In this document: piece after piece, positions 1 through 10,659 of the stretch
Layout of the letters: every line of letters starts with the position of its first letter
Numbering within the stretch: the stretch's first letter is position 1
Assembly: GCA_905397405.1 (NCBI GenBank)
Contig: CAJPVJ010000824.1
Location: 1-20,171 of the forward strand
Length of the DNA: 20,171 bases
DNA from: Oppiella nova
Taxonomy: Eukaryota > Arthropoda > Arachnida > Sarcoptiformes > Oppiidae
Reading direction: 5' to 3'
Program-made: the position numbers and the translations under genes
Notes under the pieces: generated by a model
Database searches by the model: none
Told to the model about the DNA's origin: nothing
What the model saw: only the letters and a program-made list of their open reading frames with translations

Positions 1-31
<31 letters not shown>

Positions 32-45
32 GAGAGAGAGAGAGG
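1..45. repeat. GA/AG dinucleotide microsatellite
   Basis: The window opens in an almost pure AG repeat, broken only by AAAGGG around positions 27-32. It is a simple sequence repeat and probably continues to the left of the window. No coding role is visible. Confidence 0.95.
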
Positions 46-1131
46 CTGTAGTAGAGGGACAAGTCAAGAAAAACATGATTTTTAACTTTTTATAACAGGA
101 AAATGCATAAACATATTAAGAATTATAAATACAGTACAGTATCGATATACTAATCGCATAATTATTGGATCACAATCTGTACAATAGTGAACACGTGATT
201 AACATGTTAAATGTCATTAATTGTAACTTGCTAAATTGAGCGTAAAAGTATGTGATCTTAATTAAAATGTCTAATAAATAATAATATATTAGAAACTAAT
301 TCTTATGTGTAATAAATTAAGTTAAATGATTGAATACTTTGGATATTGGGAGAGAAAAAAAGAGAGAAAAGTTTGTCGATTCTTGCAATGCATACGAAAA
401 TGCAATGATTGGCGATCATATGCTGTGACGTATTTATTAGACATGAATGGTGTGCCAAAAGGGAACCCATTTCCGCGATAACAGTTTAAAATGTCAAATC
501 TTGAAACTATTTTAGCACCATGATACATTAACAAGAATATATTCATTTTCATAAATTTACATGTTTTTAATATACAACAAAACTGAACATTAATATATAA
601 ATTTATATATTAGCTACGCTACTATTTGACATTTAAAATCTTAATTTTCTTATGATTACTCATAATTTTGAGTAAAAAAACTTCAATATGAATGTATGAC
701 TTGTTTGCGCAAACATATTAATATATTGAGATAGTTTTAAAAATGAAATATATTTGATTGCGAGCTATGAGTAAAACTATAAGCCTGAATGAGGTTCAGG
801 GAAATGAGTGGTTATACCAGGGAATCCCAATCATAGTGAATAGGGCTGACTGGGAGTGTGTGGCGAGGGTTGAGCTCACGTTTAGTATAGTATGAGGTTT
901 TGGTGCCATTATTACCACACAATTCGTGTGTTTTGTTCAATACATACATTGCATTGAGATTTCTATACCAAACTATTGAATCCAATATATATTTGACGCC
1001 AATTTCTACACATATTATTAAATTGTAAATATTATTATCAATTCGTGTCAATTGTGTGACAACTCATAGACAGTAATCGTGTGGTGTTTTGGTGGACAAC
1101 CATTTAGTGCCAAAAGCCGTGCGAAACAGTT
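46..1131. other. AT-rich upstream region of the HIF-alpha gene, no gene seen
   Basis: This stretch is AT-rich, with stop codons in all frames and no reading frame I believe. It contains a CACGTG E-box (192-197) about 1 kb before the HIF-alpha start codon. It also has a less AT-rich patch at about 795-900, annotated separately. Transcription of the downstream gene probably starts somewhere in its last few hundred bases, but no clear TATA box fixes the point. Confidence 0.6.
795..900 (+). mobile_element. possible tRNA-derived SINE fragment (pol III A-box/B-box-like)
   Basis: The patch is less AT-rich than its surroundings. AGTGGTTATACCA near 807-820 resembles a tRNA D-arm/A-box (AGTGGTTAGAGCA type). 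GGGTTGAGCTCAC near 868-881 resembles a degenerate B-box/T-arm (GGTTCRANYC). No cloverleaf, acceptor stem or anticodon arm can be folded by eye, so it is not called a tRNA gene. No target-site duplication or A-tail was recognised. This is a weak call based on two motif resemblances. Confidence 0.22.
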
Positions 1132-1193
1132 ATGCAATCAATGGACTGCATGTTTGCATGAATTGTTTGAATCGTTTGTATATTTTGTGGTGA
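1132..1193 (+). promoter_or_regulatory. two overlapping uORFs in the HIF-alpha 5' leader
   Basis: uORF1 (1132-1161) reads MQSMDCMFA then stop, with in-frame ATGs at codons 1, 4 and 7. uORF2 (1158-1193) reads MNCLNRLYILW then stop. Its ATG overlaps the uORF1 TGA as ATGA, an arrangement compatible with termination-reinitiation. uORF2 ends 13 nt before the main ATG at 1207. If transcription starts upstream of 1132, ribosomes meet five upstream ATGs before the HIF-alpha start. The reading frames are seen directly; translation control is inference. Confidence 0.5.
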
Positions 1194-1206
1194 ATTGTCC
1201 GCAAAA

Positions 1207-4200
1207 ATGAGTGAATCTGACGCCAAAAGTGATGCTTTGACCACAAGTTTGGATTCACTGCTCATTAAAAGCAGTGCTAAACCCAAACGCAAGTATGTAT
1301 TCATTCAGTCATTCAGTCTATGCTTGCAGTGAATGTCTTATGCAATGCATTCCCGTGTCATATGTCCGCACATACCTGTCCTCACCCGCCATACCTGTCC
1401 CTCGTATGCCATAATATGTACCCCAAATATAGTACACAATACGGACACCGAAAGTGTGTTTGTATTGAGTTAATAATTAATTAATTAAAAAACTAATACA
1501 TAGTAAAAGTGAAATTGGGTCAGGGATTGGACAGACAGACACTCGGCCTATACTACTGGTAAACCATATTCATGTGACTGTTGTGTGTATTGAGGGTACG
1601 GTATGGTTGAGGACTGGGGTATATGTGGACCGGCTGTCCATTTGTCGGACACTTCTGCCGATTATGTCTTATTGTAGCGATTGTACGGAAATATAGACGA
1701 TATTTATGTCATTAACTTTGATAGTAAAGTGACGTAAAAACAAAAGTAAGAGTACAGTCGCACCCCGGTATAACACTTTGTAATCACCTAGATCTGTTTA
1801 TTATAATGAGGTTTACATTAGTAATGAGACATAATTGCTAAGTAAGTCAAGAAGTAAGTGACAATCCATTTGTATGTATGAAGTGATTATTGGTCTAAGA
1901 AATGGTGAATTGGTTTGAATAGAAAACTCATTTGATTATGAATTTAATCAATGCTTTGAAAATACTTGAATCGATGGTAAAAACAGTTGATAATTGATAG
2001 GCTTTTAATTACTGCAATTGACATCATTTGATTTGAATATAACTGCTAACAAACTTTGAAAAACTCTAAAAATTATAATCTAATAACAAATAATACATTT
2101 ATACTGAAGTTTTGAGAAAAACCAAACCGTTTTCTACTTTAGTCTATCACTGGTTAGTGAATCACTATTGAGTGTGAGATGTGTTATGCAATCATAGAAA
2201 GAGTTAAATGTTTTTTGCTTATTCTGTACTGACTTGTACTCAATGTACTCCTTATACATGCAAACAAATTTATAATTATACACTATATTGAGTGACAACT
2301 CGTAATGGTTAATTATTTTGCCAGTTAATACATTTATGAATTTGTTCCCAATTAATATCTTATAAAAATAATCTTATGAAATGACAAATAATTATTGTCT
2401 GATATGTTGTTGACAAACAATATTTTAGTAGTTATTAATTAGCAATATGTTTGTATTTATTTAGAAAATCTATAGTTTTATACGAAAATATTATACAGTA
2501 TTTGTATTGAGATATAGATTTAGAACTTATATAAACAAAATTTAATGATTTATATGCCTCTTAATATTAATTATTGACTTGAATATAGTCTTATCAAATG
2601 TACAGTACGTACTGTATTAGTTTCTACCGGTGCAATGATTTTATTTTTAATAGTAAACCCATAAATAAAAGTATTTATAAAAAGGATAAACTGTAATCGC
2701 GTAAAATTTATTTTCATTTATAAATCATTAATACTTTGCTAATTTCCTAATAATAAGTGTGTAAATTATGACTTTGTAATTTAAATAAACCTTATGGGCC
2801 ACTTTTATAAGACATCATATTTAATATATGAACATATTGGGCTTGTATTAAATTAATTCATTAAATTAAAAGTGAGACCTACATGTTATGCAATTATGCA
2901 ATTAGTTTACAATTTAATTCATAGCCAGAATCCTATTTATTTAGCAGTTAATTATTATATTGTATTTGGTTTGCTTTCGAGAAATAGTCAATAATATAAA
3001 ATGTTTTTAGATTTATAACTTTTTAGCAAAATACATTCCAACCATAGCTTGTTTAAAAAATTAATCATTTCTGTGGTGGTAAATAATATTTAATTTTATT
3101 TCATTGAATGGGAGTAATGGCATTAAATACTGTAGAGATAACAATGTTGTGATTAATTAAAACCTGTTTGTGGTCCTAATGTCCACTTAAGGGTCAATCA
3201 CTTATTAACTGTACTGTAGTTGTTGTGATGGATATGAAACGAGGCGTCAGTAGTGGTAAAAGTGGACGAGCTTTCAATCCACTGTCGACTTTGACTTAAC
3301 ATTACTTTAAGCTTTAGTTCCCATTAAATCCGTATCTCTTTAGGTCTTTGGAGACCACATAGACCTTCAGGCTATCACTCAAACGATTCCTTTAATTGAT
3401 TACTTTCACAAAGAATGTAAATTTAAACAAAACTGAATTCACAGAATATGTTTATACTTCCTATTGTCTAAAATTAGATTCTTTGTCACAAAGAATTGTT
3501 GGTAAAAGTGGACAAAATCCTAGAATCCTTTAATACTCAATAAAAATAATAATAAAAACAACAATATGTTTGTGTTTACTAATCGAGTCAACGAGAAGTT
3601 ATGGAAATATAATCTGATAAATAATTTAAGTTTCTAAAACTTTTCTATACATTTGAGAGGAATGTTAGCCCCGAAGTCTTTATCATTATCGTGGCTCTCA
3701 CTCCAACCCCTACCAGAGCTCTACCTTCGCTGTCATATCTGTTGTCACAAACCAGACTAACCGTCAGGTCTATTGAGGCCAACATTTTATAGCTATGAAT
3801 CCACCGATATTTTAATATTAGTTGCAAAAAGTTTGTTCAATAAACGCGTTTATGCCCCAAATTGTCACTATTTTTGCACTAAACCCACGCTTTTTAAAAT
3901 AATATTTTGTGAAATTTGATCTAAAAATAAATGTTTTGATATTCACTACTGATATTAAAAGTTATATGAGTTAAAATGTTTAGGTAATTAATATTGCAAA
4001 TACAGTATTATTAACATTAAAATTGTTGTTGTGTGAAATAAAATTATTTTTTAAATTTCAAAATATTACAAATAGGTTTATGATTGATGAGAACAGTCCT
4101 ATTGTAAAACATTGTGTTGTGAATGTAGAATTCTGTCAATAAATATGAAATGAATTAATAAATTGTGAAATATAATGGAAAATTAATGTGTTTATTGAGA

Positions 4201-7200
4201 TTCTATGGCAATTTGTACACAGATATCCATTATATTCATACTGTATTACGCTAAATTTATTACGTGTACGAAAATACAATAGTATTTGAAACTATTTTAT
4301 AGTCTAAAATGAGTTCAAGAATTTCACTTGAAAAGTAATCTGAGTTTTTATAAATACAATATGTTAAATATTTTTTGTTTGTAAAATAAGCCGCTATTTC
4401 ATATTTATTATTCAAGTACTCCTTTTATTTTTTTATAAGTTATAAATTATAACTGTAACATACTGTATGTGTTATTCAATGTGTCCGAAATAGTGACCAC
4501 TTTTTACAATTAATTTTATTAATATTTTGTGAGTTAGAGATTTCAGTTTGATCTAATATTTTTGTAAATATTGTTTCAATTAATCAACAGTTATATCAAA
4601 ATTTTTATATCAAACCCAATATTCAATGATGAGTTCTTACTGAAAAATCTTGGAAAGTATTTTGTGATTAAACCCAATTTAAAAGCATTAAATTAAATAC
4701 TGAATACCGATATAATCCATTAATATAATTAATTCAACCCACACTCTTATTTAACAAAATTTTCCACAAAACGAGACCTCAATATAACAGATAATATATT
4801 TTAAACTCAATCTTACAAAATGAATGAAATATAATTAATTTTCTTATATTTAAAGCAAATTATGAGAAATATTAATGAAACAGTTTTATCTGCAAATGAT
4901 TTATGAAATGCATTTTTAAATATAAAATTCAATGTTTTTGATGTCATATAAGTTTAATGTATGAATAATTGACTGTATGTTTGGATGGGAACAGGAATTC
5001 GGAGAAACGTAAGGAGAAGTCGAGGAAAGCCGCCCGAGAGAGGAGAAGCCAGGAGTCGAAGATCTTCGACCAAATGGAGGCTTTGCTTCCAATCCCCACA
5101 AAGACTATCAATCACTTGGATAAGGCATCCCTCATACGACTTGCCATTAATTACTTGAAAATCAGGAAAGTTATCGAACCAATCAAGAGTAAGTCGATTG
5201 AAAAAGATTTTTTCTATTTCTTTCGATTAATCGATAATTTCTTGTTTCAAAAGTTGTATCCAATTTCAAGACCGAAAGCGAGCCGTATATCGAGGATTAT
5301 TCGGCCGCCAAAGCGCTCAATGGATTCCTATTAGTTCTGTCCAAAGAGGGAGATATGGTTTACTTATCTGAAAATGTGGACAAATATCTGGGTTTGAATC
5401 AAATCGATTTAATCGGTCAAAGTATATATGACTTCAGTCATCCGTGCGATCACAATGATATCAAAGACATACTGGCGCTCAAGAATATGAAGAATTGCGA
5501 TGAGAGTAATGACCACAAAAGCAATCCCATGTTTGGCTCAATATTTGTGCGAATGAAGTGTACGCTCACTAATAAAGGGAGAAATCTTAACCTCAAATCA
5601 GCCAATTATAAGGTGCCATCACTTGACTCGCATTTCATTCATTATGTGATAATTAATTGAATTTATGATTGAATTCATGTACAGGTAATCCATTGCAGCG
5701 GACATCTCAAGAGTATTAATGATTCGGATGAGACACCGGAAGCTGCCGAGTGTTTGACGCATACATCAACTTATTATATGATTACTATTTGCGAACCTAT
5801 AGACCAACCGATGTCTGTCGACATGCCTTTCAGTTGTGATGTGTTTATTAGTCGACACTCTTTGGACATGAAGTATACACAAGTTGACGACAGGTCTGCC
5901 CTTCGGATTATCAGTCCTTTAACTGTGATATTTACTGTGAATTTATTTCTCTTTTATAGCATTAATAAAATAATTGGCTATAACTCGGAAGAGTTGACCG
6001 GAAAATCTCTTTTCAATTTCTTTCATGCGTTAGATTTACAGCAATTAGAAAAGTTCTTCAAAACTCGTAAGTCATATGAATGTTATCTCTAACGTTAATT
6101 ATAAACTCATTGTTTCCTAATCTCATGATACGCTAATCCAGACACTTGTTTTCAAATTTTTTTTTTATATACCAATCCAAATCCTTGAATGAAATGAATG
6201 TCACACAATGTCTGACACTGTGTTTAATTAGGAATACTATATATTATTACATATTCTTTGACTGAAATTTTAACAGAATATTTAATTGTGTGTAAAGGAT
6301 GTGTAGTCCTTGACCTCAAACTCATACAACTCCTGATTAAGTGTGAGCTTTAATATTGATGGAGCAGATGATGAGGACTGACAGTCTCTTCGATTGTTTG
6401 GATAGACTCCAGAATTTGTCTCCCTTTCCCTTCGGTTACTATTTTTTCTATTATGAATTCCTGTACAGCGTATGAGTGTATGAGTCGAAAACATGTGAAG
6501 CGAATCGTGTTTCGTCTATTTCTATAGAAGTGTTCATTTAGTGCTTAAATATTTTGTCTTTCAATGGTCTCATAGCCAACACTAGTTCTCGAGAACTAAT
6601 TCCCAAATTTCCTCATTTACTCATTCACTTCATTCTCTCTACACTTATAAGCGATTCTTTCCGACGATTCCTATGGTTTGAAGCGAATTACAAGTGATTG
6701 TTGTCTTGTTTTGTCGTTAATAACATTCCCTTTGTTTTGCATAAAGTGTTCAACATTCACCACAAACGACTGTTTTGTATATAATCAGTGTTTAAAGTGA
6801 TTTTTACTATTCTATCAATTATTTTATTTTTAATGATTCGTTAAGTTTTGAGTTGCGCTCAAAGAGTTTATTCATATGGAAATGACTACATATATGTACT
6901 GTCGATAGGAATATATGTTAGACTAATATTCTGGGACTCTATCTCACAATTATTGCCAGAGATTAGACAAAAAGTCGAGGAATAAAAACTTGTATTTATA
7001 TGTCTTATCTGTTTATTTGAAAAACTAGAAAATTTTTCAGTCCTTATATGAGAAGTGCTTTTATTTAATATCAATTATTTGATGGTTTGTCTGTTCTTCA
7101 CGCCATGACATGTGGTTGTGTTTTACTTAACATTTAATAATTCATTACTCGTTCAGTCGTATAGTATTTTTCAATACATATCCCAAAAGTTGCATTGCGT

Positions 7201-10200
7201 TTAGGTATGTTATTTGATTAATTGTTTAATTTGTTTTTATTTTTTGCTATATTCTCTATATAGTCGTAAATTAAATAAATTTATTAGTTTTTAAATACTT
7301 TGTTATTTAATTCTGCAAAGAATACGCATATTTGTGGTTGAATTACAGTTGCATTTAATATAATGCGATGAAAAAATAATTTAATGAAAGTCACGATGAA
7401 GTGAGTATTGGATATTCATAGTATTACACAGTATTTATCAGTAATTAGTTTTAATTGATTCCTGAATATCATATATACCGTACATATTATTGGTATTTGC
7501 CATTCATTCGGGTCATAGCAGAGAGTCTAATATAAAGTCACAACTCATTCAACTCCCAAATGCTTATTGATTTGTATTATTGGCTTTTGACTTATGATTA
7601 GATTTTGTTGAATCCATTAGTTTTACCGACGAGAGAGTGAAACAGCATTTGTTTTGCGAAACCATTCTTTGCTTTCGTTCACAATTCTCTCATCATTTTC
7701 AATTTGTTGGCTATAAATATGTTTGGGCTCTATATTTAAGGCATCTATTTATAACATTATTTTTGTTTTAATATAACAATTATTATAAACCCATTTCCTT
7801 TACTTTTTGTGTGTGATGTATGCGTTATAATTTGTGTGAATTGTGAATTTCTTTTTTTTTATTTTATGAATAACTTATTAAACTAAATATTTAATGCTAT
7901 AATAATCTATAATTTGTTGTACGCATTTTTATTTCCATTTATTTTATTTTATTTCATTTTTTTGCTTAACATTTGTTATCGAAAAAGCGATTTATATAAC
8001 GATAAGAGAGAGAGAAATAGTTAATACATATTCTGTAGTCAAGAAGATTCTTATGAATTCTCTCTTGTGTTCAGTCACTCGACTATAACTATGAGTTTAA
8101 TTGATTTGAGTCACAAAATATTGATGAATGCATAGGAATAGTGTATTAATTGTGTGTCTATTCATGTTTAGTGTTCTCCAAAGGACAGAGTCATTCCAAT
8201 TACTATAGATTTTTGGCCAAATCTGGTGGTTATCTCTGGTTACTAACTCAGGCGACGCTTACGACAGACACCCATTCATCTCAACCACAATCTGTTGTTT
8301 GCGTTAATCATGTCATCAGGTGAGCCCACCCTTATCGCACAGACACCCAACTCACTGTTTATGCACATATTCTAGTCATTCAAACATACTTTCATTTAAT
8401 TAGAAACTAATTTATTATTTAAATCTGTTTGGATATAATTGAAATGCACATTAAAATGAATTTATATTATTAATGTTATTCTAAGGCATGTATTGCTTAC
8501 TGTGTGTTCAGTATTGTCTTCAATAGAGTTATGGTTTGATTTAATGTTATAATTAGGCAAAAGTCCAAGGCTTGCAACCAAAGCATATTCCGTATCTCTG
8601 ACAACACATATAGTGAGCGCACACTTGAATCGTTTCTCACTTTTTTTAGTGCTTTAGAAATATTTTTTACATCAAATGTTTGTCCTCTACATAGAGAATG
8701 CTTAACACATATTTCTATATTCATGTTAATTGCATTCACTTATCAAATTGACATTTCAATTATATTTAAGCGGCAATTTGTTTTAACGTATTTTATTTTA
8801 TGAGTTTTTAAACGAATTAAGAATATAACCATTTTTGACTATTGCTGTCAAATGTATGTATTCTGGGTTACAGTGAATGTGTAATAATTGATTATTTTTT
8901 CCCTTAAATACAGTGGAATTGTAAACGAGAGAGAAATCGTGAGCGAAGAGCAGTGCTTTGAGAAGAGTGTAGAAAACGCTCGACTTTTGCCACAATTGAA
9001 GCCTGCATTTGAAGAGACATCCACTCGAGCTCAGACCCCATTTGTGTCGAGTACTAAAACAGTGTTTGCGCCCAAAACTGCTGATATGGATAGTGGTTTC
9101 ATTGTCTTCGATAACGCCAATCACATGACATATCTCTCAGATCCCGAAGACTTGACTCATTTAGCTCCAGAAGCTACAGGTGACGACTTTTGTGTTCCCT
9201 TTCCCGGACTTTTGGCCGAATTCAATGAATTGAACTTTTTTGAGGAAGTCTTTCTCAATCAAAACGTCTCGAATGCTAACCTTTTAAGCGAAGGAGAAAA
9301 AGTGAAATTTAATGAGGAATGTCTTCAGCACATGAATGCCATCAATATGTATAACTCTAACGATGACTTGAACGAGACTTTTATCAAACCTAACGATAAC
9401 ACTCTTTATAAGACTATTACTCAAAACTTCGTTAAAAGTTATCCAGCCTTTAGAGACGCGGATAGCGTGGAGGACTCGCCACTGCCTAACGATCCTCTTC
9501 TCTCCTATCACGAAGAGATGCTCTCAAGTTCTTCATCTGCCGACTCATCCGATCCGTATTCAAGTGAAACCAATTCTCCACTCAATATCTCGTCTCCCAT
9601 TTTAAGCCAGACGTCGAACTTCTTTTGCAAATCTCCGACCGAAGAGGTCTCCAAATTGAATATTAATGAGAAAAATGATTTACTGGACGACAAAGTGCTT
9701 GAGATGAGAGCGCCGTATATTCCCATCGATGAGGACTTCCCTCTACTACTGGAAGAAGGCTTACAAATGAATTACTCGAACGCAAACATCGATGAATTCA
9801 TTCCTTTCGACAACATTTCTGGCGATAAACCGCTGAACGCTTCCGATTCTAGCAATAAGTATCCAATGTTTGAGAATCCATTGCCACAGAAAAGCAATTG
9901 TTTAGAACTTTTGCTTCAAAAGGATTTGAAGCAGAAGAGCCCGAAAAGTGTTTCAAATAAAAAAGACAAACAAAAACAAAATCTCAACAATTATTCGCAG
10001 AAATCGGATCCAAAATTATGTAAATCCAAATCAAATTTATCGCTCAACAGTCGAGTGGAATATATTTACAATAATATGAATCAAGCATTTAGTGCATCAT
10101 TGAAAGACAACTCAATGAATGCCATAAACAGCACTCAAAGCCCACAATTCATTTTGCATTCAAATAAGTCTCAAAAGATAGGAAACGATTTAATAAAGTG

Positions 10201-10659
10201 CTCTTCGAGTCCAACAAAGAGACCGTACGCTTCGGAACAATCAGATATTGTGTACACCATTTCGCCCAATGATATCCTTCCCGACCAGAGATCCAAAAAA
10301 AGTGTTAGCAATGAAATGCAAATTAATAAGAAATTCAAAATAAACAATTCTAATAATAGAGACAATAATAATAATTTTGAATCAGTTAAAGGTTTGTGTT
10401 TAACATGTAATGTGCGTTATTAGCGAAAAGTTGTTTAATTGGTTTCTATTTATATGAATTGACAGCAAATAGTGTTTTAATGAATTTGTTGGTTAACGGA
10501 GAAGATGTGACGAATGGTTACTCGAAATACTCAAACATTGATAGAAGTGATCGCCAGAAGTCATCAAATGTTTATAATATTAATAATAATAGCCATAAGT
10601 CTGTGAACGTGAAGAGCAACGCAAACCATCGTTTAGGTGATGGACAAGACATGCGATAA
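1207..10659 (+). CDS. sima: HIF-1-alpha / similar (sima) hypoxia-inducible bHLH-PAS transcription factor, 8 coding exons
   Basis: Oxygen-regulated transcription factor expected to pair with ARNT/tango and bind RCGTG sites. Exons by eye: 1207-1292, 4995-5188, 5254-5612, 5685-5893, 5960-6066, 8172-8319, 8914-10391, 10466-10659. All junctions are GT-AG with matching phase, giving 924 residues (human HIF1A 826, fly Sima about 1500). The bHLH is at about residues 30-90 (EKRKEKSRKAARERR, then HLDKASLIRLAINYLKIRK). PAS-A is at about 113-210 (HPCDH, RMKCTLTNKGR). PAS-B is at about 260-368 (SRHSLDMKY, GYNSEEL, FLAKSGGYLW, QPQSVVCVNHVIS). The degradation region carries LTHLAP (Pro453, the human Pro402 equivalent) and LEMRAPYIPIDEDF (Pro635, the human Pro564 equivalent). 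In the second, the Leu of LxxLAP is Arg. The rest is Ser/Asn-rich. No C-terminal YDCEVNAP-type FIH site was found. The start ATG has A at -3. Family assignment is firm; exon 1 and the C-terminus are slightly less so. Confidence 0.93.
1293..4994 (+). other. HIF-alpha intron 1 (3702 nt)
   Basis: The donor is GTATGT after AAACGCAA and the acceptor is GGAACAG. Joining them gives Lys29 (phase 2) and runs straight into the basic region. The intron is very AT-rich and nearly devoid of open frames. Exceptions are a GC-richer island at about 3655-3800 with a coding-like antisense frame, and a near-repeat of GGTAAAAGTGGAC around 3255 and 3500. An ACGTG core lies at 4262-4266. Long first introns often carry regulatory elements, but none can be assigned here. 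Confidence 0.8.
6067..8171 (+). other. HIF-alpha intron 5 (2105 nt), splitting PAS-B
   Basis: The donor is GTAAGT and the acceptor is CATGTTTAG. The join gives a Leu codon (C|TG) and continues PAS-B as FFKT-L-FSKGQ, matching the human MFTKGQ region. The intron is AT-rich. It contains a 16-bp perfect palindrome (6583-6598), GA-rich tracts near 8005 and no coding frame I trust. A 70-codon antisense frame at 6282-6494 is Ser-rich and unsupported. Confidence 0.8.
6583..6598. repeat. 16-bp perfect palindrome centred on XhoI-like CTCGAG
   Basis: TAGTTCTCGAGAACTA equals its own reverse complement. It lies inside HIF-alpha intron 5 in AT-rich DNA. It could bind a dimeric factor because its half-sites resemble AGAAC. 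A chance palindrome of this length is uncommon but possible in 20 kb of biased sequence. Confidence 0.6.
8320..8913 (+). other. HIF-alpha intron 6 (594 nt)
   Basis: The donor is GTGAGC and the acceptor is a good pyrimidine-rich TTTTTTCCCTTAAATACAG. The phase-2 join (AG|T, Ser368) gives NHVISGIV, matching human NYVVSGII. The antisense frames here (8497-8739 and 8798-9124) have no family features and are not annotated. Confidence 0.8.

Noticed and set aside
812-1051. 79-codon - strand frame and a possible true tRNA gene at the same place
   Set aside because: The frame resembles spurious peptides read antisense through tRNA-like T-arms, and no cloverleaf can be folded for a functional tRNA.
6282-6494. 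70-codon - strand Ser/Arg-rich frame
   Set aside because: It lies within HIF-alpha intron 5, has no domain, and its composition looks like chance.
9284-9726. Two - strand frames of 75 and 72 codons inside the large HIF-alpha exon
   Set aside because: They are antisense shadows of the exon encoding the degradation region.
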